64,000 bases of DNA from Microseira sp041929235 (GCF_041929235.1 NZ_JBHFNP010000040.1:1-64000); one strand, 5' to 3'. Shown: positions 53,305 to 62,651, numbered from the stretch's first letter. Numbers and translations are program-made. Notes: generated by a model from the letters alone, not told the origin.

Positions 53305-55178
53305 GTTTCCTCACTATCTGCCTGCACGTTTAAAGCTTTTCTCACTTCTGTTAAAAAGGCTAACGAATTAAACTTAACTCTGCCTGTCATGTGTTTAAAT
53401 ACAGACAATGCTCCAACGCTATCAACGCCAATAAGGTTCTCGTATGGATCGAGCTTAAAACCAATATTACGCGATTTTGTCGGAGCCGCCTCATACCGAG
53501 AAAAATGGAATAGAGTCAGAAACTGTAGCAGATCGTTTTTGAGGGGATTCTCATACATCAAACCCATACGAATATCTTGGTCATCTAAGATTCCTTCATA
53601 GATGTTTAATAGGGTAGCGTAGGAAATAACCCCGTTATAGTATTTCTCGTTACCGACTTTAATTCCATTAAAGAGGTTGAAAAATACAACTGCTTGTTTG
53701 CTGGGGTCCTTCACCAAAGTTTCTAACTCTAATATATCTTGTATGTACAAGGAACTCGCTTTAATATTTCCGGTGTTTAACGCATAGTATTTGTCAAAAA
53801 ATATGGGGTATATCTTGATGCCTTCGCGCTCTCCCTTTAAAGAGCGGATTACAGCTTTTGACATAAAGAATAACTCTTCATATTCTTCTGTTTTGGTCAT
53901 GTTTAAAGTATTGGCATAGGGAGACTTGGCAATGTACAAAAAGTGTCTGTATCCGTCTTGATAAAGCTTATTGACTTCATCAATCAGAACATCAGGATGA
54001 TTGTGGATTTCCTGGCTACCATAGTTATCAGAGAAACTGCCGCTCATATATAATCGAATCGTGCCATCAGACTGACGCTGTACTCCGACAACTTCTCCCA
54101 TCAAGTTGGCAATTTTATAATCGCTCGATCTGCTGCGATCGCTTTCTCGACTAGACACTACAATAATTGCTAACTTGTCTAGCTGGTGTTGCGTAGGAGG
54201 TGTATTGAACTTAAATTTCTTAGGTAAAATTGAGTACAGCGAACTCAGACCATTACGAACTTTATACTGATTGATAGTTCTAATGCAGAACCCTTGAGAA
54301 TTCGCTCGATGTTTTTCGTTCAAGAGATGGGATAATACTGCAAAGAGAGAGCGCATAAACTCTTCTTCTGGTGCCGGGTTTTGCTTGTCACTCAAATGCA
54401 GTCGCAAGATGGGAATAAATAACCGGCGTTTTGCCGAATCAAGTAAAACTTTTAGCGTCGTATAAGCAAGTAAAGAGAAAGTCACTCGATAAACAAATGC
54501 CTTTGGTGAGTCTTCTTTGTTAAAGACTTGTTCTCTCAGGCGTTGATAGTTATAGGTAAATTCTAATAACTTTTTCTGTTTTAAATTGTTTTGACAGATG
54601 TTTTCAGCAATCTTTCTACAATCATCTTCTTGAGGAACCAAAAGAACAGGAATCGTGTAAATATTTCTGAGATCGTACTCCATACTGAAGCTTTGACTAT
54701 CCTCAGTAGAGAAATAGTGAATCTCGCTAATCTGGATGTTCGCTGTAAGATTACAAAGTGAAGTTGTATCGACGCTGGCATTGCCAACTGATATATATTT
54801 TAAAGCCGCTTTAGGATTTTCTCTTAATTCGCTTTTAAACAAGGTACTATTTTTAGAAATAGTGCTAGCATCTTGCTCCAAAATCCCTCTCTTAAGACTG
54901 ATATGCAGGGGATAATTTCGGGGTTGTAAAGAAGTATCTTTCTGAAGCAAACTCAGCAGCAATTTCTTAAGCTTTTCTACCTTCTCATTAACCTTGTACT
55001 GTTCTAATCCTTTTTTAATTCCTCTCAAAATGCTTTGTTTTTTATTTTCATCAGAACCTTTTAATATCGGCAATACTTTTTGTTCAAAAACCAATCTAGG
55101 ATCGTATTCTAGATCTGATTCTGGTGTGTAACCCTCCCCTGCCGGATCGCTACCAGCAAAGACAAAGTAATATAACAA
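53301..55178 (-). CDS. Unrecognised 625-residue protein, second gene of the helicase operon
   Basis: I do not recognise this protein. It starts at a TTG (55178), eight bases after the upstream gene, and ends in a 4-bp overlap with the helicase gene. The N-terminal third is helical and charged. From about residue 340 come alternating strands and helices: LAIIVVSSRESD, LMGEVVGVQRQSDGTIRLYM, DEVNKLYQDGYRHFLYIAKS and GIKIYPIFFDKYYALN, ending TGRVKFNSLAFLTEVRKALN. This looks like an RNase H/PIWI-type or Rossmann-like fold, but catalytic residues cannot be assigned. No signal peptide or membrane helix is seen. It very likely works with the helicase. Confidence 0.75.
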   Translation of the reverse strand: MLYYFVFAGSDPAGEGYTPESDLEYDPRLVFEQKVLPILKGSDENKKQSILRGIKKGLEQYKVNEKVEKLKKLLLSLLQKDTSLQPRNYPLHISLKRGILEQDASTISKNSTLFKSELRENPKAALKYISVGNASVDTTSLCNLTANIQISEIHYFSTEDSQSFSMEYDLRNIYTIPVLLVPQEDDCRKIAENICQNNLKQKKLLEFTYNYQRLREQVFNKEDSPKAFVYRVTFSLLAYTTLKVLLDSAKRRLFIPILRLHLSDKQNPAPEEEFMRSLFAVLSHLLNEKHRANSQGFCIRTINQYKVRNGLSSLYSILPKKFKFNTPPTQHQLDKLAIIVVSSRESDRSRSSDYKIANLMGEVVGVQRQSDGTIRLYMSGSFSDNYGSQEIHNHPDVLIDEVNKLYQDGYRHFLYIAKSPYANTLNMTKTEEYEELFFMSKAVIRSLKGEREGIKIYPIFFDKYYALNTGNIKASSLYIQDILELETLVKDPSKQAVVFFNLFNGIKVGNEKYYNGVISYATLLNIYEGILDDQDIRMGLMYENPLKNDLLQFLTLFHFSRYEAAPTKSRNIGFKLDPYENLIGVDSVGALSVFKHMTGRVKFNSLAFLTEVRKALNVQADSEET

Positions 55179-55186
55179 AGTTATTT

Positions 55187-56341
55187 TTAATACTTTTTAT
55201 CCAAAAATTTTTTGAACGACGAATCAGAAATGCTCTCTTTATGTTCGGTACTGTTAGAATCAAGTAGATTTAGGTAATAGTCAAAAACAGTTTCTCCGCC
55301 TTGGGATTGAACCTTACCGCCTAACTTGAGCTTTAGTCCAAATATGAACTGTAGCTTACCCGAATCTTCATCAGTCGTTTCTCCTAAATACCCCACTATT
55401 AAAGGAATAATAGGTAACATATCAAACGCATCAGCACGGGAAAATATTTCTTTGTAATTTACTGATATTCCCGCATAATTGACTTCATAATGTCCGTCCT
55501 CTTTTTCAACATCGCTGATGTACTCTTCGATTAATTTGAGTCTTCGGATCAAGTCTTTAAGATAGATAGCATCTCTAGACTTATCCAGTTGTTCTAACAA
55601 AAACTCTAAATACTTAACCCTGCCTTCTCTTTGGAGTTTCCCCAGCGCTTCTGTATCCATCAGGTGCTTGATTATATAAAAATCAGACTTGAGATCTTTT
55701 ACTAAATCATCAAGAATATCATTGAAGTCTTCTTGCTGATTTGAAGAAAACTTGAGATTGATAAAATTTCTCAGACTCGCTTTTAGTGCTTCGTCAAACT
55801 TACTCGTGTTCTCTACTGTAATTGTTAGCTTATGAAACTTTAGCAAGCAATTGTTATTAGCATTTTGTTGCACGCTTAATCGCTGCTTTTGCAAGCCTTC
55901 ATTAGGGTTTCCAAAAGGATAAGTAAATCCCAAAGTTTTACTTTCACCTGTTAATTGTTTTAATTCTGTAGCTAAGCTGTTAACATAGTCCTCAAGGGAT
56001 ATATCTTGACCTTCTTGTGTAAGTAGAGATGCTAAATGCTTTTTTAAACAATCTCTAATCTGCTGAACTTGATTAATAAAAAAAGGTTTTACCCCCCGAC
56101 TTAAATTCACGCTGGCGGACTTAGCGCTGCTAGCAGATATTCCCAAGGGATTCTGAATCGTTGAAGACGCTACCTGAAAAGCTATTTCGTCAATATCAAT
56201 CAGCAATCGGTTGCCATCTTTGGATCTACTAAAGGGATTTTTGGTATCGTTATTTTGCAGGAATTTTAAAATTTTAGTCAACAAATCGCTGTAATCCAGC
56301 CGCACTAGACCGTTGTCGCCTTCTGCCAAAGTATTTACCAT
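55187..56341 (-). CDS. Unrecognised 384-residue protein, first gene of the helicase operon
   Basis: ATG 56341 is preceded by AGGGAG, a good ribosome site. The soluble, Lys/Glu/Asp-rich protein shows phrases such as LLIDIDEIAFQVASSTIQNP, SASVNLSRGVKPFFINQVQQ, a helical middle part (FYIIKHLMDTEALGKLQ) and a strand-rich end (FIFGLKLKLGGKVQS, VFDYYLNLLDS). I recognise no family. It is the promoter-proximal gene of a minus-strand run with the 625-residue protein and the helicase, and might be an effector, adaptor or nucleic-acid-binding subunit. Confidence 0.7.
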   Translation of the reverse strand: MVNTLAEGDNGLVRLDYSDLLTKILKFLQNNDTKNPFSRSKDGNRLLIDIDEIAFQVASSTIQNPLGISASSAKSASVNLSRGVKPFFINQVQQIRDCLKKHLASLLTQEGQDISLEDYVNSLATELKQLTGESKTLGFTYPFGNPNEGLQKQRLSVQQNANNNCLLKFHKLTITVENTSKFDEALKASLRNFINLKFSSNQQEDFNDILDDLVKDLKSDFYIIKHLMDTEALGKLQREGRVKYLEFLLEQLDKSRDAIYLKDLIRRLKLIEEYISDVEKEDGHYEVNYAGISVNYKEIFSRADAFDMLPIIPLIVGYLGETTDEDSGKLQFIFGLKLKLGGKVQSQGGETVFDYYLNLLDSNSTEHKESISDSSFKKFLDKKY

Positions 56342-56396
56342 ATCTGCTCCCTAAAATTTTAAAAGGTACAAATGTATTATATACCAAATAAACTCG

Positions 56397-56658
56397 GGAC
56401 TTACGCAACTGGCACATCAGTTTGTTCGTAGTAAGTGCTATAGCTGACGCCACGCTACGCGAACAGCGCTTCAAGATCGGCACTATAGCGGATTGCAGGT
56501 AGATGAGGTACACCTTCGAATGCAATAGCGGCTGCCATTTTTGCTGCCGCTATTGCATTCAAAGCCAAAAGGTTGTACCTCACTCGCTTGCAATCGGCAC
56601 TAAAGTGCCTACTACAAACATCTATTGATATTTTTATTGTGACACTTGCGTAAGTCCT
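56397..56658. repeat. Nested palindromic elements upstream of the helicase operon
   Basis: GGACTTACGCAA at 56397 and TTGCGTAAGTCC at 56647-56658 are inverted ends. Inside, 56485-56615 is a palindromic element with ATAGCGGATTGCAG, GAGGTACACCTTCG and the stem AATGCAATAGCGGC(T/A)GC, a sister of 15219-15312. It lies 55 bp upstream of the first gene of the operon and may influence its transcription. Confidence 0.75.
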
Positions 56659-56749
56659 GAAACTGTTGCATAAACAGCTAGGGCGTTCCAGGAATACCCG
56701 CTTTCAGTGTCGCAGATTGACCTTTGAAGATGCTCTGACAAAGGAGTTG

Positions 56750-56930
56750 GGGAGACACTCTAAGCACCCCTTCCCAAGATCGAAGCACCTGGTTTTGAAC
56801 CTCCCGAATTTATCCGAAATAGCGGATAAAATTCTTCAAAGTTGGAATCCCCTGACTTTAGGTATGGGGTTTCCCCGCGTCAGAATGTCCCCGTGTCCCC
56901 GCGTCCTCTTCAATGGATGGGTAACTGGCT
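56750..56930. repeat. Dispersed repeat with AATCCCCTGACTTTAGG hairpin
   Basis: The motifs GATCGAAGCACC, CGAATTTATCCG, GGAATCCCCTGACTTTAGG and CCCCGCGTC occur in this order; the same order is found at 30785-30890 and, more diverged, at 58385-58500. No gene is present. Confidence 0.65.
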
Positions 56931-56988
56931 AATTTACCTTCTACGATCCCAGAGACGGGAGACATCCCGTCTCTACTGAGGAGTAGGA

Positions 56989-58176
56989 TTACCAATCAAC
57001 ACGCGATCGCTCTAGAGCCACTTGTTGATAAACTGCCTCGGTTTGCCTTGCTATTTTAGACCAACTAAAGCGCCGTTCTAAATCATCATAAGCATTGTCA
57101 ACCAACCACTGGCAGTAACCGGGATTTTTCAACACTTCCAGAATACCCCAAGCGAGGGAATCGGGGTCGTTGACACGAGTTGTGATACCGTTCTTGGTGT
57201 GTTTCACTACTTCTGGTAAACCCCCCGTATCCGATACAACCACGGGTACGCGCGCGGCAAAACTTTCTAGAGCTACAATACCAAACGGTTCGTATAAACT
57301 GGGGAAAACAGCACAATTAGCAATAGCTTGGAATTTATTTAAATCTTCATCGGACATAAAGCCAGTGAAATAACATTTATCCCAAATACCCAAGTTCCAA
57401 GCTTGACGCTTCAAGTGGTCGGTATTGCCGCCGCCTATCAGGACGAATTTAACCAAACCTCCCATTTCCCATATTACTTTCGGGGCGGCATTTAACAGCA
57501 CGGAAACGCCTTTTTCATAAGTCATGCGTCCGACGTAATAAACAATTTTTTCCCCATCTTTGGCATAGCGGCGGCGGAACTTCCACGCATCAAAATCGTG
57601 CCAGCGGGGTTTTTTTTCCGGACGAATGCCGTTATAGATCGCGTCCATTTTATCCCAGGGCGTATTAAATGCGCGTTGCAATTCGCGCCGCATGTAGTCG
57701 GTACAAACAATAATTCGCCAAGCTTCGTAGGAAAGGATGTTTTCTTTACCGTGGACGTAGCGCTGTTCCTCTTTATGGATACCGTTGTGGCGTCCGTATT
57801 CCGTGGCGTGGATGGTGGCTACCAGGGGGACTTTAAAATTATGCTTGAGCGAGATCGCCCCATCTCCCACCAACCAGTCGTGGGCGTGGATGATATCAAA
57901 CGGCCCATCCTCTAACATTACTTTACCGCCGTGGCGACCCATACTCTCGTTCAAATTAGCCACCCAGTGGAAAAAGTCGTGACTCCACCCTACGGGTACC
58001 CGATGGACGCGCACACCTTCCACCAGTTCGTACATCGGTGCTTCCCCAAATTCCGCCGTGATCAAGTGGACGTCATGCCCTAATTTGACCAGTTCTGGAT
58101 ATAACTCTGCTACGTGGCGTGCAATTCCCCCGACTAGGCGAGGCGGAAATTCCCAAGTCAATACCAGAATCTTCAT
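56989..58176 (-). CDS. GT4-family glycosyltransferase, glycogen-synthase-like
   Basis: From ATG 58176 (MKILVLTWEFPPRLVGGIAR) the protein has 395 residues. The GT-B fold shows the N-terminal GGIARHVAEL, IIHAHDWLVGDGAI, YVGRMTYEKGVSVLLNA and the donor-binding PSLYEPFGIVALESFAARVP (EX7E) with VSDTGGLPEVV. It transfers a sugar from a nucleotide sugar, perhaps in glycan or glycogen-like polymer synthesis; substrate unknown. The open frame begins six codons earlier. Confidence 0.9.
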   Translation of the reverse strand: MKILVLTWEFPPRLVGGIARHVAELYPELVKLGHDVHLITAEFGEAPMYELVEGVRVHRVPVGWSHDFFHWVANLNESMGRHGGKVMLEDGPFDIIHAHDWLVGDGAISLKHNFKVPLVATIHATEYGRHNGIHKEEQRYVHGKENILSYEAWRIIVCTDYMRRELQRAFNTPWDKMDAIYNGIRPEKKPRWHDFDAWKFRRRYAKDGEKIVYYVGRMTYEKGVSVLLNAAPKVIWEMGGLVKFVLIGGGNTDHLKRQAWNLGIWDKCYFTGFMSDEDLNKFQAIANCAVFPSLYEPFGIVALESFAARVPVVVSDTGGLPEVVKHTKNGITTRVNDPDSLAWGILEVLKNPGYCQWLVDNAYDDLERRFSWSKIARQTEAVYQQVALERSRVDW

Positions 58177-58319
58177 CGCTTCCAAGCCCCTCAAGGTTAC
58201 GGATTTATTAAGATTGACACATTTCCATTGCGCCCATTATGGCAATTTGTTTAAATTTTTGTAATTAAAGTTAATGTACTTATTTATTTCTTTATATTCT
58301 GAGCAGAGGGGATGGGGCA

Positions 58320-58480
58320 TCTTGTGCAGGTGGGATAGGCATCCTGACGAAGAAGACGGGGAGATGGGGAGAGGGGGAGACGCAAAGCGCGATCTCCCGA
58401 ATTTAAACGCGCTAATTCTACATAGCTGGAATCCCCTGGCGCCTACCATGGGGTGTCCCCGCGTCACCCTCTCCGGTGCC
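58320..58480. repeat. Low-complexity and dispersed repeat sequence
   Basis: GGGGAGATGGGGAGAGGGGG-type sequence is followed by a diverged copy of the repeat at 56750-56930 (GGAATCCCCTGGCGCCTACC, CCCCGCGTCACC). It separates the glycosyltransferase and DUF2079 genes; no gene is seen. Confidence 0.6.
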
Positions 58481-60202
58481 TCACCGCGTCCTCTTCAAAA
58501 TTGACTGCCATGCTGCTAAGGCTTTTGGGTTAGAAGCGACGCCTTTTTGCATCAAAATCACGCCATCCTCACAGCCAATAATGCCGTATTCTCGCTTGCT
58601 AGTAACCAGTTTGATGGTGCGAAGGCTATCCTGTAAGGTTTGGCGATCGCCTCTAAAAGCTGGTTGATACTGCTGCAACTGCCATATATCTGCGATCGCA
58701 TACTCTACCTTTACCACCTGTCGTGCATCGTTGCGGAACTGCAACGAAGGAAACCGGATAATTTCGCGACGACCCGAAAGATGTGGCACAATAAACGTTG
58801 TCGCCGATACGCTGGCATCCTTAGGGATTTGATTTAGTAGGGAACGAATTGCTGTGGCGTGTTCCCACTGACGGGGTAGCGGCACGTAAACCCAAGGTTG
58901 AATGGAATCGGGGATTATAAACGATAGCGTGCGATTTGGGTTAGAAGTAAAGCTAAAAAACAGCGAAATACAAAGACAAATTGCCCAAAACCGCCGCATC
59001 GAGATTTTGGGCCATTTTGGGTGCTGCGAGAACCAGTTTATCGCCCGATGGAATATTTGACCGACTCCTGCAAGCGATTGCAGCGAGTAAAAAGGTTGGA
59101 TAACAAACTGGCGCAGCGGTGCATCTAGAAGAATTTCGCGACCTTTCCACCACAGAATAGCACCGTAACACAGCCCAGGCACGACGGTCATGGCATAGCG
59201 AATGTTAATTGCCAAAACCGATTCGCCCTTACCTAAGAATAGTTTGAGCAGGGGGAAGCTGGCGATTGCCCAAGCTGCAGGTGAAGCAGCTGGGACAAAC
59301 GCAAACGGTAACCAATGACTAATTAAATAGCGAATCGTCCCAAAAAAGGGCGAAAATAGTTCTACCAACAACCGCAAAGGATTGCTAACGATACCCCAAA
59401 TAATTTCTACGGTAGAAGCTTCTTCCCCATCCGCATACTGACCAAACCGTTCGATCATAAACCGCCGGGAAATATCATCGGAAAACAGCGGCATGATCGC
59501 ATTAGTCAGCAACAGCATGTAACCAAAGCTCAGGGTACATACAACCAAGCCAATTTTAGGATAGCGTCTGCTCGCTATCAGGTAAAATCCGACACCAAAC
59601 AAACTGATGCCGCCATCTTCCCGCACGGCTAAAATGAACGCCGAGAGAATAGCAAACAGCCACCACCAGCGTTTTTCCATTGCCAGCAGCAGGCCGAACA
59701 TAAATAGCGGCAGTTGGCATATATCGTGAAAATTAGCCAGTGTCGGGCCAACAATCCCATTAGCGCCGTAGAAGCTTAAGGTAATTATTGCCGATACCGT
59801 TGGTTGTAAGTATTGCCTTGCTAAAGCATATAAAACCAATCCAGCGGCAGTGACTAAAGTTACTTGCAATACCGTCAAAGTAGCTGGAAACGGAAACAGG
59901 GCGTAGATCGGTAACCAAAGTAATAAAGCAGGTGTAAAATGTTGCCCCAAACGGTGGTAATATACGGCAGGAACCTCGCCGTTGTGGACGACATTGGTAG
60001 AAAGTTGGGAAGAAAGGGAACTTTGGAAAAATCGCCCGTGAATACCGTTCCAGAAAACTTGGTTGAAAATCCCCTGGTCGTAGGAAGAATAAAAACAGAA
60101 GTGCCTTAGCAGTGTTAAAGTAAGAGCCAAAACGAAGAAAGCGATCGCTCCCACCAGGACAACCCGCACTTGGGGTGATTTCCGCGCCATCAACACCATC
60201 AC
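58481..60202 (-). CDS. DUF2079 polytopic membrane protein
   Basis: The 573-residue protein has about ten membrane helices. The family signature YDQGIFNQVFWNGIHGRFFQ follows the first helix, with HFTPALLLWLPIYALFPFPA, NFHDICQLPLFMFGLLLA and REDGGISLFGVGFYL. DUF2079 proteins resemble GT-C glycosyltransferases that use lipid-linked sugars. It lies 300 bp upstream of the GT4 gene in the same direction, consistent with a shared glycan pathway. The last codons run into the dispersed repeat. Confidence 0.85.
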   Translation of the reverse strand: MMVLMARKSPQVRVVLVGAIAFFVLALTLTLLRHFCFYSSYDQGIFNQVFWNGIHGRFFQSSLSSQLSTNVVHNGEVPAVYYHRLGQHFTPALLLWLPIYALFPFPATLTVLQVTLVTAAGLVLYALARQYLQPTVSAIITLSFYGANGIVGPTLANFHDICQLPLFMFGLLLAMEKRWWWLFAILSAFILAVREDGGISLFGVGFYLIASRRYPKIGLVVCTLSFGYMLLLTNAIMPLFSDDISRRFMIERFGQYADGEEASTVEIIWGIVSNPLRLLVELFSPFFGTIRYLISHWLPFAFVPAASPAAWAIASFPLLKLFLGKGESVLAINIRYAMTVVPGLCYGAILWWKGREILLDAPLRQFVIQPFYSLQSLAGVGQIFHRAINWFSQHPKWPKISMRRFWAICLCISLFFSFTSNPNRTLSFIIPDSIQPWVYVPLPRQWEHATAIRSLLNQIPKDASVSATTFIVPHLSGRREIIRFPSLQFRNDARQVVKVEYAIADIWQLQQYQPAFRGDRQTLQDSLRTIKLVTSKREYGIIGCEDGVILMQKGVASNPKALAAWQSILKRTR

Positions 60203-60499
60203 TCGCTCACCAATTTACGCTCTCGATCAGAGTCTCATGTTATGTTGTATGACTCAAGATAGGGGCGGGTTTAAATAAACTGTCGCGAAGGTGGTAGATC
60301 GTTGGTAAAACATGCTCCATACTTCATGATTGATGCCCTATACCCTAAGATAGTTGCAACGACTTACTAGAATACTCAGAAAGAGGTAGCTTATAAATAG
60401 AAGTCAAACGGGCAAGTACTCTACCCTCACCTGGTTGATTACCTTAACCTGTTGGAATAGCGTCACCTTGGAAATTCCGCCGTGCTGAAAAAAGAATTC
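60203..60499. other. Intergenic region between DUF2079 and sasA genes
   Basis: About 300 bp between divergent genes, presumably with both promoters. A GGGGCGGGTTTA motif similar to the 19098 repeat end occurs near 60261. No gene was seen. Confidence 0.5.
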
Positions 60500-61663
60500 A
60501 TGCCAGCAACTGCTGAAAAGTTAACCCATCCCCAGACGCCTTTACAGCTGTTGTTATTCGTAGACGAACGTCCAAGTTCCACTGAACAACTTCAGCAACT
60601 CCGACACGATCTCGAACAGCTCAAAGCTGACTATCCGTTAGAATTTGAGGTGATCGATGTTGGGGCACAACCCTATCTAGCCGAACATTTTAAACTGGTG
60701 GCAACACCAGCGTTGATTAAAATCAGCCCACCGCCGCGACATGTGCTAGCGGGTAGTAACTTAGTGGCGCAATTGCAGGAATGGTGGACGCGCTGGAAAC
60801 ACGATGCGATTGAGCATCTGACATTACAACCTGATGCCAGTGTAACCACCCAACCTTTGCTCGCTTCGATTAACAATTTTGCCGAACTGATTCAACTAAC
60901 CGAAGAAATTTTTCAACTGAAGCAGGAGAACGAAGAACTACAACGGTTGTTGCAGTTCAAAGACCGGATTATCTCCATGCTGGCGCACGACCTGCGAAAT
61001 CCCCTCACGGCGGCTTCGATTGCCCTAGAAACCCTAGAAACCAACTACAATCCTCATAACGGTCAAATATCGCGGCTAACACCCGCCCTCACCGCCCATT
61101 TAATCAAACAGGCGCGAGTGCAAACCCGCAACATCGAGCGGCTGATTGCCGATATACTCCAAGCAGGGAAAGGGAAAACAGCAACGCTCCGCATTCACCC
61201 GCAAAAACTCAACCTGGAGAACCTCTGCTTAGATATTCTCAATTCGATGAAACCCGTATTTGAAGCAAAAATGCAGCAGGTGACAACCGATATCCCCAAA
61301 GACTTGCCCTACGTATATGCCGATACAGAACGAGTGCGCCAAGTGTTGGTAAACCTGCTCGACAATGCAATTAAATACACCCCAGAAGAAGGCACGATTG
61401 CCATTTCGATCCTGCACCGCACTTCCCAAAAAGTACAAGTCAGCGTCAGCGACAATGGTCCCGGTATCCCCGAAGAAAGCCGAGAACATATCTTTGAAGA
61501 CAGCTTCCGCCTCCAACGGGATCAAGCCAAGGAGGGATACGGAATTGGTTTATCTTTGTGTCAGCGCATCATTCTAGCACACTACGGTCGCATTTGGGTA
61601 GATTCTACTCCCGGTAGTGGCAGTTGCTTCCACTTCACTTTGCCAGTTTATCGACAAAATTAA
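60500..61663 (+). CDS. sasA: Circadian clock output histidine kinase SasA
   Basis: SasA binds KaiC and phosphorylates RpaA to pass on circadian time. The protein (387 residues from ATG 60500; GTG 60482 is also possible) has the N-terminal KaiB-like thioredoxin-fold domain (LQLLLFVDERPSS, FEVIDVGAQPYLAEHF, LVATPALIKISPPP), a HisKA domain with the phosphorylated His163 (MLAHDLRNPLTAASIALETL) and an HATPase (NLLDNAIKYTPEEG, DNGPGIPEESREHIFEDSFR). Its kai and rpaA partners are not in this window, as is normal. Confidence 0.94.
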   Translation: MPATAEKLTHPQTPLQLLLFVDERPSSTEQLQQLRHDLEQLKADYPLEFEVIDVGAQPYLAEHFKLVATPALIKISPPPRHVLAGSNLVAQLQEWWTRWKHDAIEHLTLQPDASVTTQPLLASINNFAELIQLTEEIFQLKQENEELQRLLQFKDRIISMLAHDLRNPLTAASIALETLETNYNPHNGQISRLTPALTAHLIKQARVQTRNIERLIADILQAGKGKTATLRIHPQKLNLENLCLDILNSMKPVFEAKMQQVTTDIPKDLPYVYADTERVRQVLVNLLDNAIKYTPEEGTIAISILHRTSQKVQVSVSDNGPGIPEESREHIFEDSFRLQRDQAKEGYGIGLSLCQRIILAHYGRIWVDSTPGSGSCFHFTLPVYRQN

Positions 61664-61687
61664 GATCGGGCATGGGACGCAGTTGCT

Positions 61688-62098
61688 TTAGCTTTTTCGC
61701 AGTGCGTTGATAATCTCGAGGTTAGCCTGGGGAAACGGATACAGATCAAGCTCATCTAACGTTACCCAACGCACTTCATCGCATTCTATCGGCTGCGGTT
61801 CGCCGTTGATGTGGCGGCAATGATGCACGATTAGAGTGACGTGGAAGTGAGAATAGGGGTGGTTAATCGTAATCAAATGGTCGCCGACTGCGATTTCAAT
61901 TCCCAACTCTTCTAATATTTCCCGTTTGATACACTCTTCAACGGTTTCACCAGGCTCTAGTTTGCCACCGGGAAATTCCCACAATCCTCCTAATAAACCA
62001 TCTTGACGCCGACGGTCAATTAATATTTGTTGTTGGTCGTTCCATATCGCGGCAACGCCAATTAGCTTATGGGGTAAGGGTGCGTTTGGTTCGCGCAT
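61688..62098 (-). CDS. Nudix hydrolase, MutT-like 8-oxo-dGTPase
   Basis: The 136-residue protein has a complete Nudix box starting GGKLEPGETVEECIKREILE and continuing ELGIE, and the MutT-type start AAIWNDQQQILIDRRRQDG. It probably removes oxidised nucleotides. It is convergent with sasA. Confidence 0.88.
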   Translation of the reverse strand: MREPNAPLPHKLIGVAAIWNDQQQILIDRRRQDGLLGGLWEFPGGKLEPGETVEECIKREILEELGIEIAVGDHLITINHPYSHFHVTLIVHHCRHINGEPQPIECDEVRWVTLDELDLYPFPQANLEIINALRKS

Positions 62099-62231
62099 CG
62101 GTAATTCAGATTTTATAAGAGTTTGGGGTCGCTTGAGCGCCTACGAAGAACGGGGGCGCTCAAGCGCCTACGAAGAACGGCTAAAGCGCCTACTAGGAAC
62201 GGGAGCGATCGCCTCAATTGGGCCATAATAA

Positions 62232-62268
62232 AACTCGACAGGCCGTTGAGCTAGCCTGTCGAGTTTTT
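62232..62268. terminator. Bidirectional intrinsic terminator
   Basis: AACTCGACAGGC (62232-62243) pairs with GCCTGTCGAGTT (62254-62265). It is followed by T-residues on both strands (TTTTTG on plus; TTTTATTATG on minus). It lies 40 bp beyond the stop of the DUF760 gene and should end its transcript. Confidence 0.8.
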
Positions 62269-62306
62269 GAGTGGGGACGACATATTCAACGCACCCCACT
62301 GCTTGC

Positions 62307-62651
62307 CTATTCGCCTTCGGGGGCGCTGGCTTCAGCACCGCTCAAAGACTTTTCAAAAGTCATCCGCTGTTCGGCGTTGCGGAGAAAGTAACCGCTAATC
62401 ATGGCAGAAGCCAAAAGTCTACCAAAATTTTCCCGACTGGTACTAATGGTGACGCCAAAATGTTCTGAAGGCAGGTTGCCCAACAAACCGATAATGTTGC
62501 GTTCCATCACCTGAAAAACTTCCGCCGAAGAGGGTTTCGATAGCTGGGCAACTGTATCCGGACTCATAGATTGCACGTATTGCCACAGCAAATTCGCTTG
62601 TTCGGATTCTTCTTTCAAAAATTCTGGGCCTCTATTAGATGATTGATTCAC
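62307..62651 (-). CDS. DUF760-family protein
   Basis: The 114-residue protein reads NLLWQYVQSMSPDTVAQLSK, EVFQVMERNIIGLLGNLPSE and SRENFGRLLASAMISGYFLR, the typical pattern of DUF760, found in cyanobacteria and plastids and of unknown role. GGAGG lies only two bases before ATG 62651, and a GTG follows directly (62648), so GTG with five-base spacing may be the true start. Confidence 0.82.
   Translation of the reverse strand: MNQSSNRGPEFLKEESEQANLLWQYVQSMSPDTVAQLSKPSSAEVFQVMERNIIGLLGNLPSEHFGVTISTSRENFGRLLASAMISGYFLRNAEQRMTFEKSLSGAEASAPEGE

Noticed and set aside
56666..56932. 88-residue plus-strand open frame
   Set aside because: It runs through a dispersed repeat that also occurs at 30785 and 58385, where the frame is not kept.
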